Assembly: GCA_022601315.1 (NCBI GenBank)
Contig: JAHZIU010000194.1
Span: 1-7,225 of the forward strand
From: Betaproteobacteria bacterium
GTDB taxonomy: Bacteria > Pseudomonadota > Gammaproteobacteria > Burkholderiales > Nitrosomonadaceae
DNA: 7,225 nt
Direction: 5' to 3'
Part shown: piece by piece, positions 1 to 6,798 of the stretch
Layout: every line of letters starts with the position of its first letter
Numbering within the stretch: the first letter of the stretch is position 1
The notes under the pieces: generated by a model
What the model was told of the DNA's origin: nothing
Database searches by the model: none
What the model saw: the letters and a program-made list of their open reading frames with translations, nothing else
Made by a program: the position numbers and the translations under genes

Positions 1-995
1 ATTACTCGGTGTTCAATGCGTAAATGAGGTTCACCTTGATTATCAAAGCCGATCAGTGGACGATTCCAACGCCAGATAGTGCCGTTGTGAAGTCGTAAAT
101 GCGCAAGCTTCTCAGTTGGGTCATCTAGTAGTACGGGAAGAACTGCTGGAAAATGTTCCAGATTCTCAATAAAACATTCCAGCAAAGAATTTTTGACATA
201 ACCTGTACCAAACGAAACACGTTTGAGATCACCTTCATCAGAGTTTTTATGACCGCCAATAGACACAGATTGCTCAAACAATGGAATTCGTGTTTCTTCC
301 CATAAGTGTTTGCCGAATAAATATGGAGCGTTACCGGTCGCGGCCACCATTGAACCGGATAAGAGAATCGCTGCATTATAATAACGGGTTGCAAGTTGAA
401 GCGGCACCTGAAGATGCAATTGCAGTGAGGTCGCGGCAGCCTCCAACATAACATCATTATGCGTAGTGTATAAATGTTCTGCACCCTTGATATCAATTCG
501 CAAAGGGCGACCATGTCGCAGGCGGAATATTTGCTCATTCAATGCACGGTAGCGCGGCGAATTAGACATATGCTCAAGGCATAAATCGGCTTCCTTAACT
601 GTAGGCAATACACCGATAAAGAGTAAATCAGAGTCCATCAGTTGTGCTTGGTGACGACATCGACTATAAATCTGTTGTAGATTTTGTTGCATATCGCTGA
701 ACACACTACCACCCAAGTGTTGCGGTACGCTATTTAATTCAATATTAAAGCTAGCCAGTTCGGGAACAACCAGTGGGTCATTTAATTCCCGCAAGAATTG
801 TTCATTGATAGGTGCGGGCCGAAAATTGTTATCTACAAGCCATGCTTCAAGTTCATAACCAAACATCTTTTGTTCAAAAGCAAAGCGATTATTTTCAAAC
901 CATCGACTGACTAACCGAGTTTCCTTATGAAGGCGGTTGGTAAAAACTTCTATATCCTCTAAACTAAAATGGCTGGTAGGAATTTCATTGCCCAT
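1..995 (-). CDS. GCS2-family (glutamate-cysteine ligase-like) protein, N-terminal part, cut by the window edge
   Basis: The reading frame is open from an ATG at 995 to the left edge, giving 331 residues with the C-terminus missing. Motifs typical of the GCS2 / carboxylate-amine ligase fold appear in order: GYELEAWLVD (47-56), a metal/ATP-site strand; FNIELNSVPQ (83-92); TSLQLHLQV (189-197); GNAPYLFGKHLWEETR (221-236); HNGTIWRWNRP (303-313); and LRIEHRV (325-331) just before the cut. Family members ligate an amino group to a gamma-carboxylate using ATP, as in gamma-glutamylcysteine synthesis. Many members like this one have no tested substrate, so GshA activity is inference. The start is supported by GGAG at 1005-1008 (minus strand), 9 nt from the ATG. 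No signal peptide is visible, so it should be cytoplasmic. It faces away from the ffs-dnaX genes and appears to have its own promoter. Family call is fairly sure; exact function is not. Confidence 0.72.
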   Translation of the reverse strand, partial: MGNEIPTSHFSLEDIEVFTNRLHKETRLVSRWFENNRFAFEQKMFGYELEAWLVDNNFRPAPINEQFLRELNDPLVVPELASFNIELNSVPQHLGGSVFSDMQQNLQQIYSRCRHQAQLMDSDLLFIGVLPTVKEADLCLEHMSNSPRYRALNEQIFRLRHGRPLRIDIKGAEHLYTTHNDVMLEAAATSLQLHLQVPLQLATRYYNAAILLSGSMVAATGNAPYLFGKHLWEETRIPLFEQSVSIGGHKNSDEGDLKRVSFGTGYVKNSLLECFIENLEHFPAVLPVLLDDPTEKLAHLRLHNGTIWRWNRPLIGFDNQGEPHLRIEHRV

Positions 996-1025
996 AAAAT
1001 GCTACTCCACAGTAATATCCTTCGG

Positions 1026-1034
1026 TATATAACA
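1026..1034 (-). promoter_or_regulatory. Candidate extended -10 promoter of the GCS2-family gene
   Basis: On the minus strand TGT-TATATA reads as an extended -10 element (TGn followed by TATATA). It would start transcription near 1019, leaving a leader of about 24 nt that contains the GGAG ribosome site. A -35 box is poor (TTTTTA at a 17-nt spacing), as is usual for extended -10 promoters. Seen by eye only. Confidence 0.4.
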
Positions 1035-1145
1035 TTGTTTATCGCAAATAAAAAGCCTAATGGGCGTTGTGAGTAATTTATTCGATAAAAAAGCAAAAGA
1101 ATGCGGTGTGTAAACTGAACGCAACTAGCTACTAAAATTGCCAGA

Positions 1146-1175
1146 TTGAGTATGTTATTTATAACATCCTATGCT
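1146..1175 (+). promoter_or_regulatory. Candidate sigma70 promoter with an operator-like dyad in its spacer
   Basis: TTGAGT (1146-1151) and TATGCT (1170-1175) match the -35 and -10 consensus at four positions each and are 18 nt apart. The spacer is almost filled by the inverted repeat at 1152-1167. Transcription would begin near 1182 and lead into the small open frame at 1212. A dyad between -35 and -10 is the arrangement used by MerR/SoxR-type activators and by many repressors. No regulator gene is visible in the window, so the regulator is unknown. Confidence 0.35.
1152..1167. repeat. Near-perfect 16-bp palindrome, operator-like
   Basis: ATGTTAT-TT-ATAACAT has two exact 7-bp arms around a central TT. 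It lies in non-coding DNA between divergently oriented genes. The form fits a binding site for a homodimeric transcription factor. A half-site ATGTTAT also occurs on the minus strand overlapping the -10 region of the GCS2-family gene (near 1029-1035). The regulator cannot be identified from sequence. Confidence 0.6.
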
Positions 1176-1211
1176 TAATCGCCATATTTTGGGCAGGCAC
1201 AAGAAAGTATC

Positions 1212-1361
1212 ATGGTCCGAACTAATGATAATAGATTCAGTGATAACTCAATTTTAAAAGAAGTCTTAAAATTAAACGAATTTAAGTCGGATTACCCTGT
1301 AACCGACATCCCTACGATGAGACACATAGAACTGTTGTGGTATACTTCTGACACTTTTTAA
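1212..1361 (+). CDS. Possible small protein of 49 residues, unknown function
   Basis: An ATG at 1212 opens 49 codons ending in TAA at 1359-1361. A purine-rich AAGAAAG (1201-1207) sits 4 nt before the ATG, which is a short spacing. The predicted peptide is soluble and mildly acidic, has no cysteine, no signal peptide and no membrane segment, and contains one tryptophan (W43). It resembles nothing I recognise. Its support is positional: it lies about 30 nt downstream of a candidate promoter with an operator-like dyad. An open frame of this length can arise by chance in AT-leaning DNA, so this is a weak call. The stretch could instead be leader or spacer sequence. Confidence 0.25.
   Translation: MVRTNDNRFSDNSILKEVLKLNEFKSDYPVTDIPTMRHIELLWYTSDTF
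1338..1346 (+). promoter_or_regulatory. Candidate extended -10 element upstream of ffs
   Basis: TGG-TATACT is a good extended -10 (TGn plus a 5/6 match to TATAAT). It would start a transcript near 1353, about 150 nt before the SRP RNA. No good -35 accompanies it. A second, weaker extended -10 (TGC-TATATG, 1438-1446) lies closer to ffs. Either could give a precursor that is trimmed at its 5' end. I could not find a convincing promoter placed for initiation directly at 1502. Confidence 0.3.
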
Positions 1362-1501
1362 CGCAATCTATTTAATGTGGTCTGGTTGTGTGTCTGATTT
1401 TAATGACGCTGGACGCAGATACTAACTCGGTGCACAATGCTATATGACTGGTGGCTCGCATGGGGTGTTCTTGTACTAGTTGTAGATTAGTCAAAGTTTT
1501 A
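1362..1501. other. Non-coding spacer before the SRP RNA gene
   Basis: I find no gene, tRNA or terminator here; the open frames are under 20 codons. The stretch includes the weak promoter-like TGC-TATATG (1438-1446) and an 8-nt copy, TGGCTCGC (1452-1459), of the 3' strand of the SRP RNA closing stem. Confidence 0.5.
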
Positions 1502-1599
1502 TGGCGGGCCTCCCCGCATTGCATGATGGTGAATCTGGTCAGGTCCGGAAGGAAGCAGCCACAGCTATTTTTTGCAAGTGCCGGGGGTCTGGCTCGCCA
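1502..1599 (+). ncRNA. ffs: 4.5S / signal recognition particle RNA (small bacterial type)
   Basis: This RNA binds Ffh (SRP54) and FtsY to target nascent membrane proteins to the translocon. The universally conserved domain IV lies at about 1537-1560: it contains TCAGGTCCGGAAGGAAGCAG, with the GGAA tetraloop at 1547-1550 closed by TCC/GGA, and the asymmetric internal loop read by the Ffh M domain. The ends TGGCGGGCC (1502-1510) and GGCTCGCCA (1591-1599) pair over 9 bp with one G-U, which sets the boundaries to within a few bases. The length of about 98 nt suits a compact single-hairpin SRP RNA without an Alu domain; E. coli has 114 nt. It sits 92 nt upstream of dnaX, a linkage also seen in Bacillus. 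No strong terminator follows, only a 5-bp stem (1604-1619) without a T run, so co-transcription with dnaX and processing is possible. Confidence 0.95.
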
Positions 1600-1691
1600 C
1601 CCAACGCTATAACAAGCGTCTACCTGATTTTAGCGGTATCGACTGGCTTGAAATTTTCTATTTCGTTTCTCTCATTTATTCAAGAAAAAAC

Positions 1692-3323
1692 GTGTCCCAA
1701 TCTCAAGTTCTCGCTCGCAAGTGGCGCCCTAAAAATTTTTCTGAACTGACAGGTCAGGAACATATTGTCAAAGCATTGCGTAATGCACTTGAACAGAACA
1801 GGTTACATCATGCCTATTTGTTTACTGGGACACGTGGTGTGGGTAAAACAACGATCGCACGTATTCTGGCCAAAGCACTCAATTGTGAAACCGGCGTAAC
1901 GGCTGAACCTTGTGGAACGTGTTCTGCATGTAACCAGATTGATAGCGGGAATTTTATCGATTTAATTGAATTGGATGCGGCATCCAATACCCAGGTAGAC
2001 AATATGCGTGAGCTATTGGAGGGCGCGCTTTATGCACCAACCGCCGCACGCTACAAGATATACATCATTGATGAAGTGCATATGCTTTCCAAATCAGCTT
2101 TTAACGCAATGTTAAAAACGTTGGAAGAACCACCGGCACATGTCAAATTTGTACTGGCAACTACGGATGCACAAAAAATACCCATTACTGTCTTGTCACG
2201 CTGCTTACAATTTAGTCTAAAACAAATTCCATTATCCCAAATTGTCGATCATCTTGAAAAAATATTAACACATGAAGAAATCGCGTGCGATATGACATCA
2301 ATGCAATTAATTGCACGTGCTGCTCAGGGCAGTATGCGTGATGCGTTAAGTATTTTGGATCAGGCCATCGCATTTGGTCAGGGTAAAGTGGCAGAAATAG
2401 ATGTACGTGATATGCTGGGTGTCATTGATCAACGTTATTTGTATGATTTTCTGGATGCTTTGGTACTGCAAGATGGTGCCCTGATTTTGTCTCTGGCAGA
2501 TGAAATGGCAGCACGTTGTCTTTCTTTTGATACAGCTTTGCAAGACATGGCCGCATTATTGCACCGTATTGCTTTGGCACAAACAGCACCACAAGCAATC
2601 AGTGATGACACACCAGATTATGATCGCATTTTTACATTAGCAAATAATTTTGAGCCGGATGATATCCAATTGTTTTATCAAATTGCGTTACATGGCCGCA
2701 ACGACTTAAGCTTGGCGCCAGATGAATATGCAGGTTTTACCATGACGCTAATGCGTATGTTAACGTTCATGCCTGAAGATTTATCCTCAATGACGCAGGC
2801 CGCACCTGAGAAATCCGCACCAAGTATTCAAAAGAAACCGCAGGCGACACATTCTGAAAAACAGCAAAAAACATCACCTGCGCCGGGTAAACCAGTCGAA
2901 TCACAACATATATCGACGTATGAAATGAGCGCTGAGCCTGCTTGTCATGATTGGTCTACGCTGATTAAGCAACTAAAACTGACGGGCATGACCAAAATGC
3001 TGGCGCAACATAGTGAAGCAAAAGTGTTTTCTCCTGATAGAATTGAACTATGTGTACCTGAAGTGCATAAACATTTATTAGAAAAAAAATATCAGGAAAA
3101 AATACAAGCCGCATTAGATACATATTTTGGAAAACCAGTGCCACTGAATTTTTCTATTGGAAAAGTAACCGGTTTGACACCTGTTGCGCTAAAACAACGT
3201 GATGATGAGGCAAAGAAAGCTGACGCCATAGCAGCAATAGAAAAAGATCCAATCGTGCAGGAACTGGTCGAAAGCTTTGATGCAAAATTAAAAATTTCTT
3301 CAATTAAACCAATCCAAAAATAG
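1692..3323 (+). CDS. dnaX: DNA polymerase III subunit tau/gamma (clamp-loader ATPase)
   Basis: DnaX is the ATP-driven core of the clamp loader that places the beta sliding clamp on DNA; its tau form also ties the clamp loader to the polymerase and DnaB. The 543-residue product shows Walker [10 protein letters not shown] (46-54), zinc-binding cysteines C65, C74, C77 and C80, Walker B IIDEVH (125-130) and the SRC arginine-finger motif (S169-R170-C171). A low-complexity Pro/Gln/Lys/Ser linker follows at about 368-412, then a tau C-terminal domain (about 415-543) ending in the family-like SIKPIQ. The GTG start is chosen because [14 protein letters not shown] matches the usual DnaX N-terminus. The frame stays open upstream to 1572, but that part lies partly inside the SRP RNA. 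The ribosome site is weak (AAGAAAA). An A8 run at 3082-3089 is a possible slippage site. ybaB begins 14 nt after the stop. Confidence 0.96.
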   Translation: MSQSQVLARKWRPKNFSELTGQEHIVKALRNALEQNRLHHAYLFTGTRGVGKTTIARILAKALNCETGVTAEPCGTCSACNQIDSGNFIDLIELDAASNTQVDNMRELLEGALYAPTAARYKIYIIDEVHMLSKSAFNAMLKTLEEPPAHVKFVLATTDAQKIPITVLSRCLQFSLKQIPLSQIVDHLEKILTHEEIACDMTSMQLIARAAQGSMRDALSILDQAIAFGQGKVAEIDVRDMLGVIDQRYLYDFLDALVLQDGALILSLADEMAARCLSFDTALQDMAALLHRIALAQTAPQAISDDTPDYDRIFTLANNFEPDDIQLFYQIALHGRNDLSLAPDEYAGFTMTLMRMLTFMPEDLSSMTQAAPEKSAPSIQKKPQATHSEKQQKTSPAPGKPVESQHISTYEMSAEPACHDWSTLIKQLKLTGMTKMLAQHSEAKVFSPDRIELCVPEVHKHLLEKKYQEKIQAALDTYFGKPVPLNFSIGKVTGLTPVALKQRDDEAKKADAIAAIEKDPIVQELVESFDAKLKISSIKPIQK

Positions 3324-3324
3324 T

Positions 3325-3329
3325 GGAGG
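3325..3329 (+). promoter_or_regulatory. Strong ribosome binding site that fixes the ybaB start
   Basis: GGAGG begins 1 nt after the dnaX stop codon and ends 8 nt before the ATG at 3338. This favours 3338 over the in-frame GTG at 3323, which lies upstream of the site. It is much stronger than the site before dnaX, which suggests YbaB is made at a higher rate from the shared message. Confidence 0.75.
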
Positions 3330-3337
3330 TAGTAGCA

Positions 3338-3661
3338 ATGAGAGGCAATCTAGGAAACATGATGAAACAGGCACAACAAGTGCAGGAAGGCATGAAACAA
3401 ATGCAGGAGAAACTGGCGACTATTGAAGTTGAAGGCCAGTCAGGTGCAGGCATGGTTAAAGTTGTTATGACCTGCCGCCATGATGTCAAAAGTATCAGTA
3501 TTGACGATAGTCTTGTTGGTGATGATAAAGAAATGCTTGAAGACCTGATCGCAGCAGCGTTCAATGATGCGGTACGTCGTGTAGAAACCACATCACAAGA
3601 AAAGATGGCTGAATTGACCGGTGGGCTGGGCTTGCCACCAGGAATGAAGTTACCTTTCTAA
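3338..3661 (+). CDS. ybaB: YbaB/EbfC family nucleoid-associated DNA-binding protein
   Basis: The 107-residue product matches the family's length (E. coli YbaB 109 residues) and form. An N-terminal amphipathic helix rich in Met and Gln (about 1-30, with [19 protein letters not shown]) precedes a small beta sheet (about 32-60, with the glycines of GQSGAG). A C-terminal helix follows (about 65-95) and then the typical tail [13 protein letters not shown]. Family members form dimers shaped like tweezers that bind DNA and associate with the nucleoid. The gene commonly lies between dnaX and recR, and YbaB has been linked loosely to replication and recombination through that context. Here it is 14 nt downstream of dnaX and is very likely co-transcribed with it. 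recR does not follow. Confidence 0.95.
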   Translation: MRGNLGNMMKQAQQVQEGMKQMQEKLATIEVEGQSGAGMVKVVMTCRHDVKSISIDDSLVGDDKEMLEDLIAAAFNDAVRRVETTSQEKMAELTGGLGLPPGMKLPF

Positions 3662-3701
3662 TTTTATAACATTAAACACAATTTTCGAATCAGATAGATC
3701 A

Positions 3702-4532
3702 ATGCGAGCAAACCGACCTAATCGGCCAAATAGGCCAATTAGGCTACCTAAGAAAAAAATATCTATTTCACTGGATGAATTGCCTGTAAATAGTTCACCA
3801 TCCGCAACACACAAGCTGCAAAAATTATTAGCTCAAAAAGGGCTTGGTTCACGGCGCGAAATGGAAGTGTGGATTGCTGCCGGACGTGTCAGTATTAATC
3901 ACAAAGTGGCCGTGATTGGTGATCGGGTCGGACCGGAAGATACAGTCCGAATCGGTAAGCGCATTATTCGTTTTGATCTGGAAGAGCGCCTACCACGGGT
4001 GATGCTCTATCATAAACCGGAAGGTGAAATTGTGAGTCGGCACGACCCGCAAGACCGCCCGTCGGTATTTGATAAATTGCCCCACCTCAAGTCTTCCAAG
4101 TGGATCGCGATTGGACGATTGGATTTTAATACCAGCGGTTTATTAATTTTTACCACAGACGGCACATTGGCTAATCGCTTAATGCATCCACGCTTTGAAG
4201 TGGAACGTGAATATGCTGTACGGATTCTAGGCGAACTTACTTCGGAACAAATCACGCAACTCACAACGGGTATTGAATTAGCTGATGGTCCTGCATCATT
4301 TACCTACTTGGCGGATCAAGGCGGTGAAGGCGCCAATCATTGGTACCGTGTAATCTTAAAAGAAGGCAAAAATCGAGAGGTGCGACGAATGTTTGAGACT
4401 ATCGGTTTAACAGTCAGCCGGCTCATGCGCGTGCGTTTTGGCCCTATTAATTTACCGCCACGCATTAAACGTGGGCAATGGCTGGAGCTGGATGAAAAAG
4501 AAATAAGACGGTTGCTGAAATTTATTGAGTAA
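3702..4532 (+). CDS. rluB: 23S rRNA pseudouridine synthase, RluB type (RsuA/RluB/RluE/RluF family)
   Basis: The enzyme isomerises a uridine to pseudouridine in 23S rRNA; RluB in E. coli acts on U2605. The 276-residue product has an S4 RNA-binding domain (about 37-95, KLQKLLAQKGLGSRREMEVW then GRVSIN) and the catalytic motif GRLDFNTSGLL (138-148) with the nucleophilic Asp at 141. It continues with the family blocks LMHPRFEVEREY, NHWYRVILKEGKNREVRRMF and VSRLMRVRFGPI. The last two resemble RluB more than RsuA, RluE or RluF. The first 36 residues are a basic tail outside the S4 domain, beginning with NRP repeats. The ribosome site at the ATG is weak (AGATAGATC), but no other start would keep the whole S4 domain. 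It lies 40 nt after ybaB with no terminator between, so it probably belongs to the dnaX transcript, in the place usually held by recR. Confidence 0.92.
   Translation: MRANRPNRPNRPIRLPKKKISISLDELPVNSSPSATHKLQKLLAQKGLGSRREMEVWIAAGRVSINHKVAVIGDRVGPEDTVRIGKRIIRFDLEERLPRVMLYHKPEGEIVSRHDPQDRPSVFDKLPHLKSSKWIAIGRLDFNTSGLLIFTTDGTLANRLMHPRFEVEREYAVRILGELTSEQITQLTTGIELADGPASFTYLADQGGEGANHWYRVILKEGKNREVRRMFETIGLTVSRLMRVRFGPINLPPRIKRGQWLELDEKEIRRLLKFIE
3711..3746 (+). repeat. Four imperfect 9-bp tandem units inside the start of rluB
   Basis: The units AACCGACCT, AATCGGCCA, AATAGGCCA and ATTAGGCTA follow one another in frame and encode NRP-NRP-NRP-IRL. They look like slippage-derived duplications that have since diverged. 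Because the unit is a multiple of three, changes in copy number would only lengthen or shorten the basic tail. Confidence 0.7.
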
Positions 4533-4544
4533 ATTTTGCAGCAA
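4512..4544. terminator. Possible bidirectional terminator hairpin between rluB and prmB
   Basis: TTGCTGAAATTT (4512-4523) pairs with AAATTT and CAGCAA (4531-4536 and 4539-4544) over 12 bp with a 2-nt bulge and a 7-nt loop. It spans the rluB TAA and stops 1 nt before the prmB stop, where the two transcripts converge. The stem is AT-rich and a clean T run is missing on the plus side; on the minus side a pyrimidine-rich stretch follows. Function as a terminator is inference from position and pairing. Confidence 0.45.
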
Positions 4545-4545
4545 G

Positions 4546-5442
4546 TTAATCAGGAAGTTGGTCACGATTTAGCAAAAACACAAACCCATCACCGGCACTG
4601 GTATCCAACCAAGTAAACGGTATTTGAGGATAAGCCTGTTCAAGAACATCGCGATTATGTCCAATCTCCACAATTAACAAACCATTAGGGGTTAAATACT
4701 GCGCGGCATTTTGTAGAATCAAATGCGTCGCATCAAGACCCTCTTCACCACTGGCCAAAGCCAGATCAGGTTCATGGCGATATTCTTCGGGCAAAGTATC
4801 CATTGATTCAGCATTGACATACGGTGGATTGCTGATGATAAGATCATAGCGTTGCGCTGATAATTCTGAGAAAAAATTGGACGGTATGAGATTAATTCTA
4901 TCCTGCAGGCCATAAGCCATAACATTCTTATGCGCAACTTCCAGCGCATCGTTGGAAATATCAATCGCATCGATATGCGCATGCTCAAAACAATGGGCAA
5001 GCAGGATCGCTAAACAACCTGAACCGGTACAAAGATCGAGTACCGATGAAATATGATCAGGCTGTGTGATCCAGGGAGATAGTTGTGTTTGCAGTAATTC
5101 GGCAATAAACGAACGAGGCACAATTACACGTTCATCGACATAAAAACTATAATCCCCTAACCAGGCCTCATGGGTCAAATACGCTGCGGGTATTCTGTCA
5201 GAAATACGACGTGCAATTAAATCTAGCACTTGTTTACGTTCATTATCTGTCAAACGTGCATCCAGAAATGGATCCAGTTGATCAAGGGGTAAATGCAGCG
5301 TTTTTAAAATAAGATATGCCGCCTCGTCATAAGCCGATGCAGAGCCATGACCAAAGAAAAGATTTGCTTGGTTAAACTGACTGACAGAAAAGCGTAAAAT
5401 ATCGCGAATCGTATGAAGTTGAAGCTGCGCCTGAGAGAACAT
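4546..5442 (-). CDS. prmB: Ribosomal protein L3 glutamine N5-methyltransferase
   Basis: PrmB methylates a glutamine side chain of ribosomal protein L3 (uL3) using S-adenosylmethionine. The 298-residue product (E. coli PrmB 310) has the PrmB-type N-terminal helical domain (FSVSQFNQANLFFGHG, 18-33, and RIPAAYLTHEAW, 83-94). Then come YVDERVIVPRS (101-111), the SAM-binding loop LDLCTGSGCLAI (135-146), the acidic ribose contact DAIDIS (158-163) and the catalytic NPPY (205-208) that holds the glutamine amide. The FGHG block and L3-type N-terminus separate it from PrmC/HemK, which acts on release factors. The ATG at 5442 aligns with the usual start. The frame is open a further 52 codons to 5598, but that part does not resemble PrmB and overlaps tadA. 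The ribosome site is poor. It converges on rluB and diverges from tadA. Confidence 0.93.
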   Translation of the reverse strand: MFSQAQLQLHTIRDILRFSVSQFNQANLFFGHGSASAYDEAAYLILKTLHLPLDQLDPFLDARLTDNERKQVLDLIARRISDRIPAAYLTHEAWLGDYSFYVDERVIVPRSFIAELLQTQLSPWITQPDHISSVLDLCTGSGCLAILLAHCFEHAHIDAIDISNDALEVAHKNVMAYGLQDRINLIPSNFFSELSAQRYDLIISNPPYVNAESMDTLPEEYRHEPDLALASGEEGLDATHLILQNAAQYLTPNGLLIVEIGHNRDVLEQAYPQIPFTWLDTSAGDGFVFLLNRDQLPD

Positions 5443-6526
<1,084 letters not shown>

Positions 6527-6582
6527 TTTAGTTTCCGGAAGCCATTATTACTGAGCAAAATCCCAAGATCGACTCGGAAAAT

Positions 6583-6682
6583 ATTTGTCCGCAGTGCAAT
6601 ATTTCTTAAAAAAACCAGCCATTCATTGCAAAAGATGCCAAACAGTTAGCCGCTAGATTTATCCGTATTAAAACGGACAAAT
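6583..6682. repeat. 9-bp inverted repeat with 82-nt spacing
   Basis: ATTTGTCCG (6583-6591) is the exact reverse complement of CGGACAAAT (6674-6682). The right arm overlaps a small local stem TCCGT/ACGGA (6662-6677). No transposase fragment or flanking duplication is seen. A match of this length is not rare in 350 nt, so significance is uncertain. Confidence 0.4.
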
Positions 6683-6693
6683 CGTAAAACCTA

Positions 6694-6733
6694 AAAATAG
6701 ACATGCAAGCATTAACAGATTAAGGTCTATTTT
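6694..6733. repeat. 9-bp inverted repeat, stem A of two competing stems
   Basis: AAAATAGAC (6694-6702) and GTCTATTTT (6725-6733) are exact reverse complements with a 22-nt loop. Only two of the nine pairs are G-C, so as RNA the stem is weak. It could act as a weak terminator for the upstream tadA-transpeptidase message, or as a DNA-level binding site. Confidence 0.5.
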
Positions 6734-6747
6734 GATCTGTACTTGCA
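6704..6747. repeat. Two-part 12-bp stem, stem B, interleaved with stem A
   Basis: TGCAAG (6704-6709) pairs with CTTGCA (6742-6747), and ACAGAT (6715-6720) pairs with ATCTGT (6735-6740), leaving an asymmetric 5/1 internal loop and a 14-nt hairpin loop. The loop contains most of the right arm of stem A, so the two stems interleave in pseudoknot order. With only 1 nt to cross the 9-bp stem A, both full stems are unlikely to form together, which makes them alternatives. Confidence 0.45.
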
Positions 6748-6798
6748 CCATTGCAATTACACCTAAATGCTACATTACGTATTAAGACACTAATAATT

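Noticed and set aside
125..538. 137-codon open frame on the minus strand
   Set aside because: It lies in a different frame within the GCS2-family gene, whose own frame shows family motifs throughout; the protein is Cys/Arg/Ile rich without domain character.
1046..1066. Terminator-like GCC-5 nt-GGC followed by TTTTT on the minus strand
   Set aside because: A 3-bp stem is too short, and there is no minus-strand gene upstream that needs ending there.
1604..1619. Terminator after ffs (ACGCT-6 nt-AGCGT)
   Set aside because: The stem is only 5 bp and no T run follows, so it is not a credible intrinsic terminator.
1572..1691. 40-residue N-terminal extension of DnaX
   Set aside because: The ATG at 1572 is inside the SRP RNA and the extra residues do not resemble DnaX; the GTG at 1692 gives the normal family N-terminus.
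1501..1749. 82-codon open frame on the plus strand
   Set aside because: It begins at the edge of the SRP RNA and runs through it into dnaX in another frame; the conserved RNA structure explains the sequence.
3323..3337. Earlier GTG start for ybaB overlapping the dnaX stop
   Set aside because: The GGAGG ribosome site lies after this GTG and is correctly spaced for the ATG at 3338, which also gives the usual family length.
4010..4264. 84-codon minus-strand open frame within rluB
   Set aside because: It is a shadow of rluB, opposite its catalytic motif, with no domain signal.
4719..5000. 93-codon minus-strand open frame within prmB
   Set aside because: It is an alternative frame of prmB; the prmB frame contains the SAM loop and NPPY motif at the same place.
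6527..6680. Possible decayed small gene after the L,D-transpeptidase (38 codons open after its stop; a CPQC-like fragment in another frame)
   Set aside because: The fragments lie in different frames with internal stops, lack a start and ribosome site, and match no family I can name.
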